The notes below the pieces were generated by a model, which worked only from the letters and a program-made list of their open reading frames with translations, was not told the origin of the DNA and did not search any database. Below, in pieces: positions 5,947 through 6,637 of a stretch of 6,637 nucleotides of DNA (its first letter is position 1; the number at the start of each line of letters is the position of its first letter). Origin of the DNA: Micrococcales bacterium (GTDB lineage: Bacteria > Actinomycetota > Actinomycetes > S36-B12 > UBA10799); NCBI GenBank assembly GCA_023252115.1, contig JAHEXM010000098.1:1-6637 (forward strand). The letters run 5' to 3'. A program made the position numbers and the translations under genes.

Positions 5947-6310
5947 GCGCCATCCCCACCATGCGGCTCACGCGATGCACTAGCTCGTCCTTCGTCTCTC
6001 TGAGGTTCAGATCAATGCCGAAGCTGCGCTTGGCATAGGTGGCAATCTCGGCCTTGGTCATCGCCTCAAGCTGCACAGGCGGCGGACGCTGGTCGTCATC
6101 GGTTTCCTTTTCTGGCGCCTTGGCCTTGATCGGAGTCCCGTATAACTTGCCTTTACGGCCATCCTCGAATTCAGGGTGACGCAGCAGCAACAGCGCCGGG
6201 TAGTCATCAATCTCAACCACGTCGCCCGGCCTGGCCCATGTGGCGCCCGAGCCATAGAGGTTGTCAATGAATCCGCCTGCTCTGATGCCAACGTACTTAA
6301 CTGGGACCAT
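5939..6310 (-). CDS. Small phage protein with HeH/LEM-like C-terminal domain
   Basis: The 123-aa protein has two parts. The N-terminal 55 residues (VKYVGIRAGGFIDNLYGSG, then W-A-R-P-G-D-V-V-E-I at 25-34, with LLLRHPEFED later) resemble small phage head-module proteins of unknown role, in which a G-D-V motif is followed by a HPE/HPD element. An acidic, proline-rich linker spans about 60-82. The end, MTKAEIATYAKRSFGIDLNL and TKDELVHRVSRM, has the helix-extended-loop-helix (HeH/LEM, SAP-like) layout, usually a nucleic-acid or protein binding unit at phage protein C-termini. AGGGAG at 6322-6317 with a 6-base spacer supports ATG 6310. It sits between a probable head protein and the adaptors, which points to head completion. 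No function is assigned. Confidence 0.7.
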   Translation of the reverse strand: MVPVKYVGIRAGGFIDNLYGSGATWARPGDVVEIDDYPALLLLRHPEFEDGRKGKLYGTPIKAKAPEKETDDDQRPPPVQLEAMTKAEIATYAKRSFGIDLNLRETKDELVHRVSRMVGMARV

Positions 6311-6324
6311 TCGTCTCTCCCTGA

Positions 6325-6346
6325 CCCCGGAGCCGAAGCCCCGGGG
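6325..6346 (-). promoter_or_regulatory. Intergenic hairpin with C(UUCG)G tetraloop
   Basis: On the minus strand this 22-base segment folds into a 9-base-pair stem, including one G-U pair, closed by a UUCG loop on a C-G pair. It lies in the 45-base gap between the partial right-edge gene and the 123-aa gene, ending 2 bases before the AGGGAG binding site of the latter. No run of U follows, so it does not look like an intrinsic terminator. UUCG-capped stems in phage messages are known to be very stable; protection of the upstream message's 3' end or tuning of downstream translation are possible roles. Confidence 0.75.
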
Positions 6347-6355
6347 GTTGGATCG

Positions 6356-6637
6356 TTACTTGTTACCGAAGCATTCGCCCTCGATCAGCACGCCCACCTT
6401 GCCAGAGGCGCCGGTGTTGATGGTGCCAAAGGTCGCCGTGATATAGCTATCCTTGGCCACCGAAACGGGGGCGTCTGGGTAGATCATCACGGTCGCGGCG
6501 GTCGCGGCGGCCGCAGTGCCAAGAGCCGTTGCCGTGGTGAAGGCAGTCGCGGTTCCCGACGTGCCATCCACAGGTGCGAACCCAAAGTCCGCCGGGGCCG
6601 CAGTACCCAGATCTTCATTGAAGATCGAGATGCGCAG
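6356..6637 (-). CDS. Partial Ala/Thr-rich protein, probable head structural protein, C-terminal end
   Basis: The last 93 codons of a gene whose start lies beyond the right edge. The frame continues upstream of GTG 6571 as LRISIFNEDLGTAAPADFGF, which reads as real protein, so the internal GTG is not taken as the start. A low-complexity Ala/Thr run (about residues 33-50 of the visible part) precedes a hydrophobic strand VMIYPDAPVSVAKDSYITAT and a glycine-rich C-terminus ending VGVLIEGECFGNK. I do not recognise the family. A 9-base tandem repeat at 6491-6508 encodes part of the Ala/Thr run. Position before a HeH-containing protein and the adaptors suggests a head or decoration protein near the major capsid gene; that is inference only. 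Confidence 0.65.
   Translation of the reverse strand: MRISIFNEDLGTAAPADFGFAPVDGTSGTATAFTTATALGTAAAATAATVMIYPDAPVSVAKDSYITATFGTINTGASGKVGVLIEGECFGNK

Noticed and set aside
5329..6003. A 224-codon plus-strand open frame
   Set aside because: It is antisense to the 208-aa adaptor and the end of the 123-aa gene, both with recognisable motifs and coupled starts. Its product is Arg/Gly-rich without family resemblance, as expected for a shadow frame in GC-rich DNA.
6325..6346. Intrinsic transcription terminator
   Set aside because: The stem is strong, but a purine-rich binding site follows instead of a U-tract, and the downstream genes belong to the same morphogenesis run.
6491..6508. 9-base tandem repeat as a phase-variation tract
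   Set aside because: Only two copies, a multiple of three in length, encoding an Ala/Thr-rich run; it would not shift the frame.

Overview
This window is a compact structural-gene block from a tailed bacteriophage or prophage. Every gene lies on the minus strand, so transcription runs from position 6637 towards 1. The fairly GC-rich sequence, the GTG starts and the family resemblances suggest a host among the Proteobacteria; that is inference and the host cannot be named. The two adaptor-type proteins lead directly into fibre genes, and no tape-measure, tail-tube or sheath gene is visible. This favours a short-tailed (podovirus-like) virion, although genes outside the window could change that view.

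Layout in transcription order. A partial Ala/Thr-rich protein enters at the right edge (6637-6356) and probably belongs to the head module. A 45-base gap follows, holding a strong hairpin capped by a C(UUCG)G tetraloop just ahead of the next ribosome binding site. Next come a 123-aa protein with a HeH/LEM-like C-terminus (6310-5939), a 208-aa adaptor/connector-like protein (5946-5320) and a 198-aa DUF6682-like adaptor (5323-4727). The tail/fibre part holds a 134-aa small tail-fibre-family protein (4723-4319), a 169-aa protein built on six copies of a 20-residue repeat (4315-3806), a 90-aa fibre-tail adaptor-like protein (3804-3532), a 561-aa tail fibre (3532-1847), a 123-aa fibre-companion protein (1850-1479) and a permuted papain-fold peptidase (1479-1000). 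Last is the N-terminal 333 residues of a large virion protein that runs off the left edge (1000-1).

The genes are packed with overlaps or spacers of 1 to 4 bases at almost every junction (GTGA, ATGA, TGATG, TAATG, TGACATG). This implies one polycistronic message with translational coupling. A plausible working scheme is that head proteins connect through the two adaptors to a short tail. The 90-aa adaptor would anchor the 561-aa receptor-binding fibre, the 123-aa protein would help the fibre fold or attach, the peptidase would act on the cell wall, and the left-edge protein would form part of the tail.

Two features are least explained by known families: the 20-residue-repeat protein, whose frame is continuous with the preceding gene across one TAA codon, and the UUCG-capped intergenic hairpin. 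I found no tRNA, CRISPR array, insertion sequence, attachment site or clear promoter. The only noncoding stretch longer than a few bases is 6311-6355.
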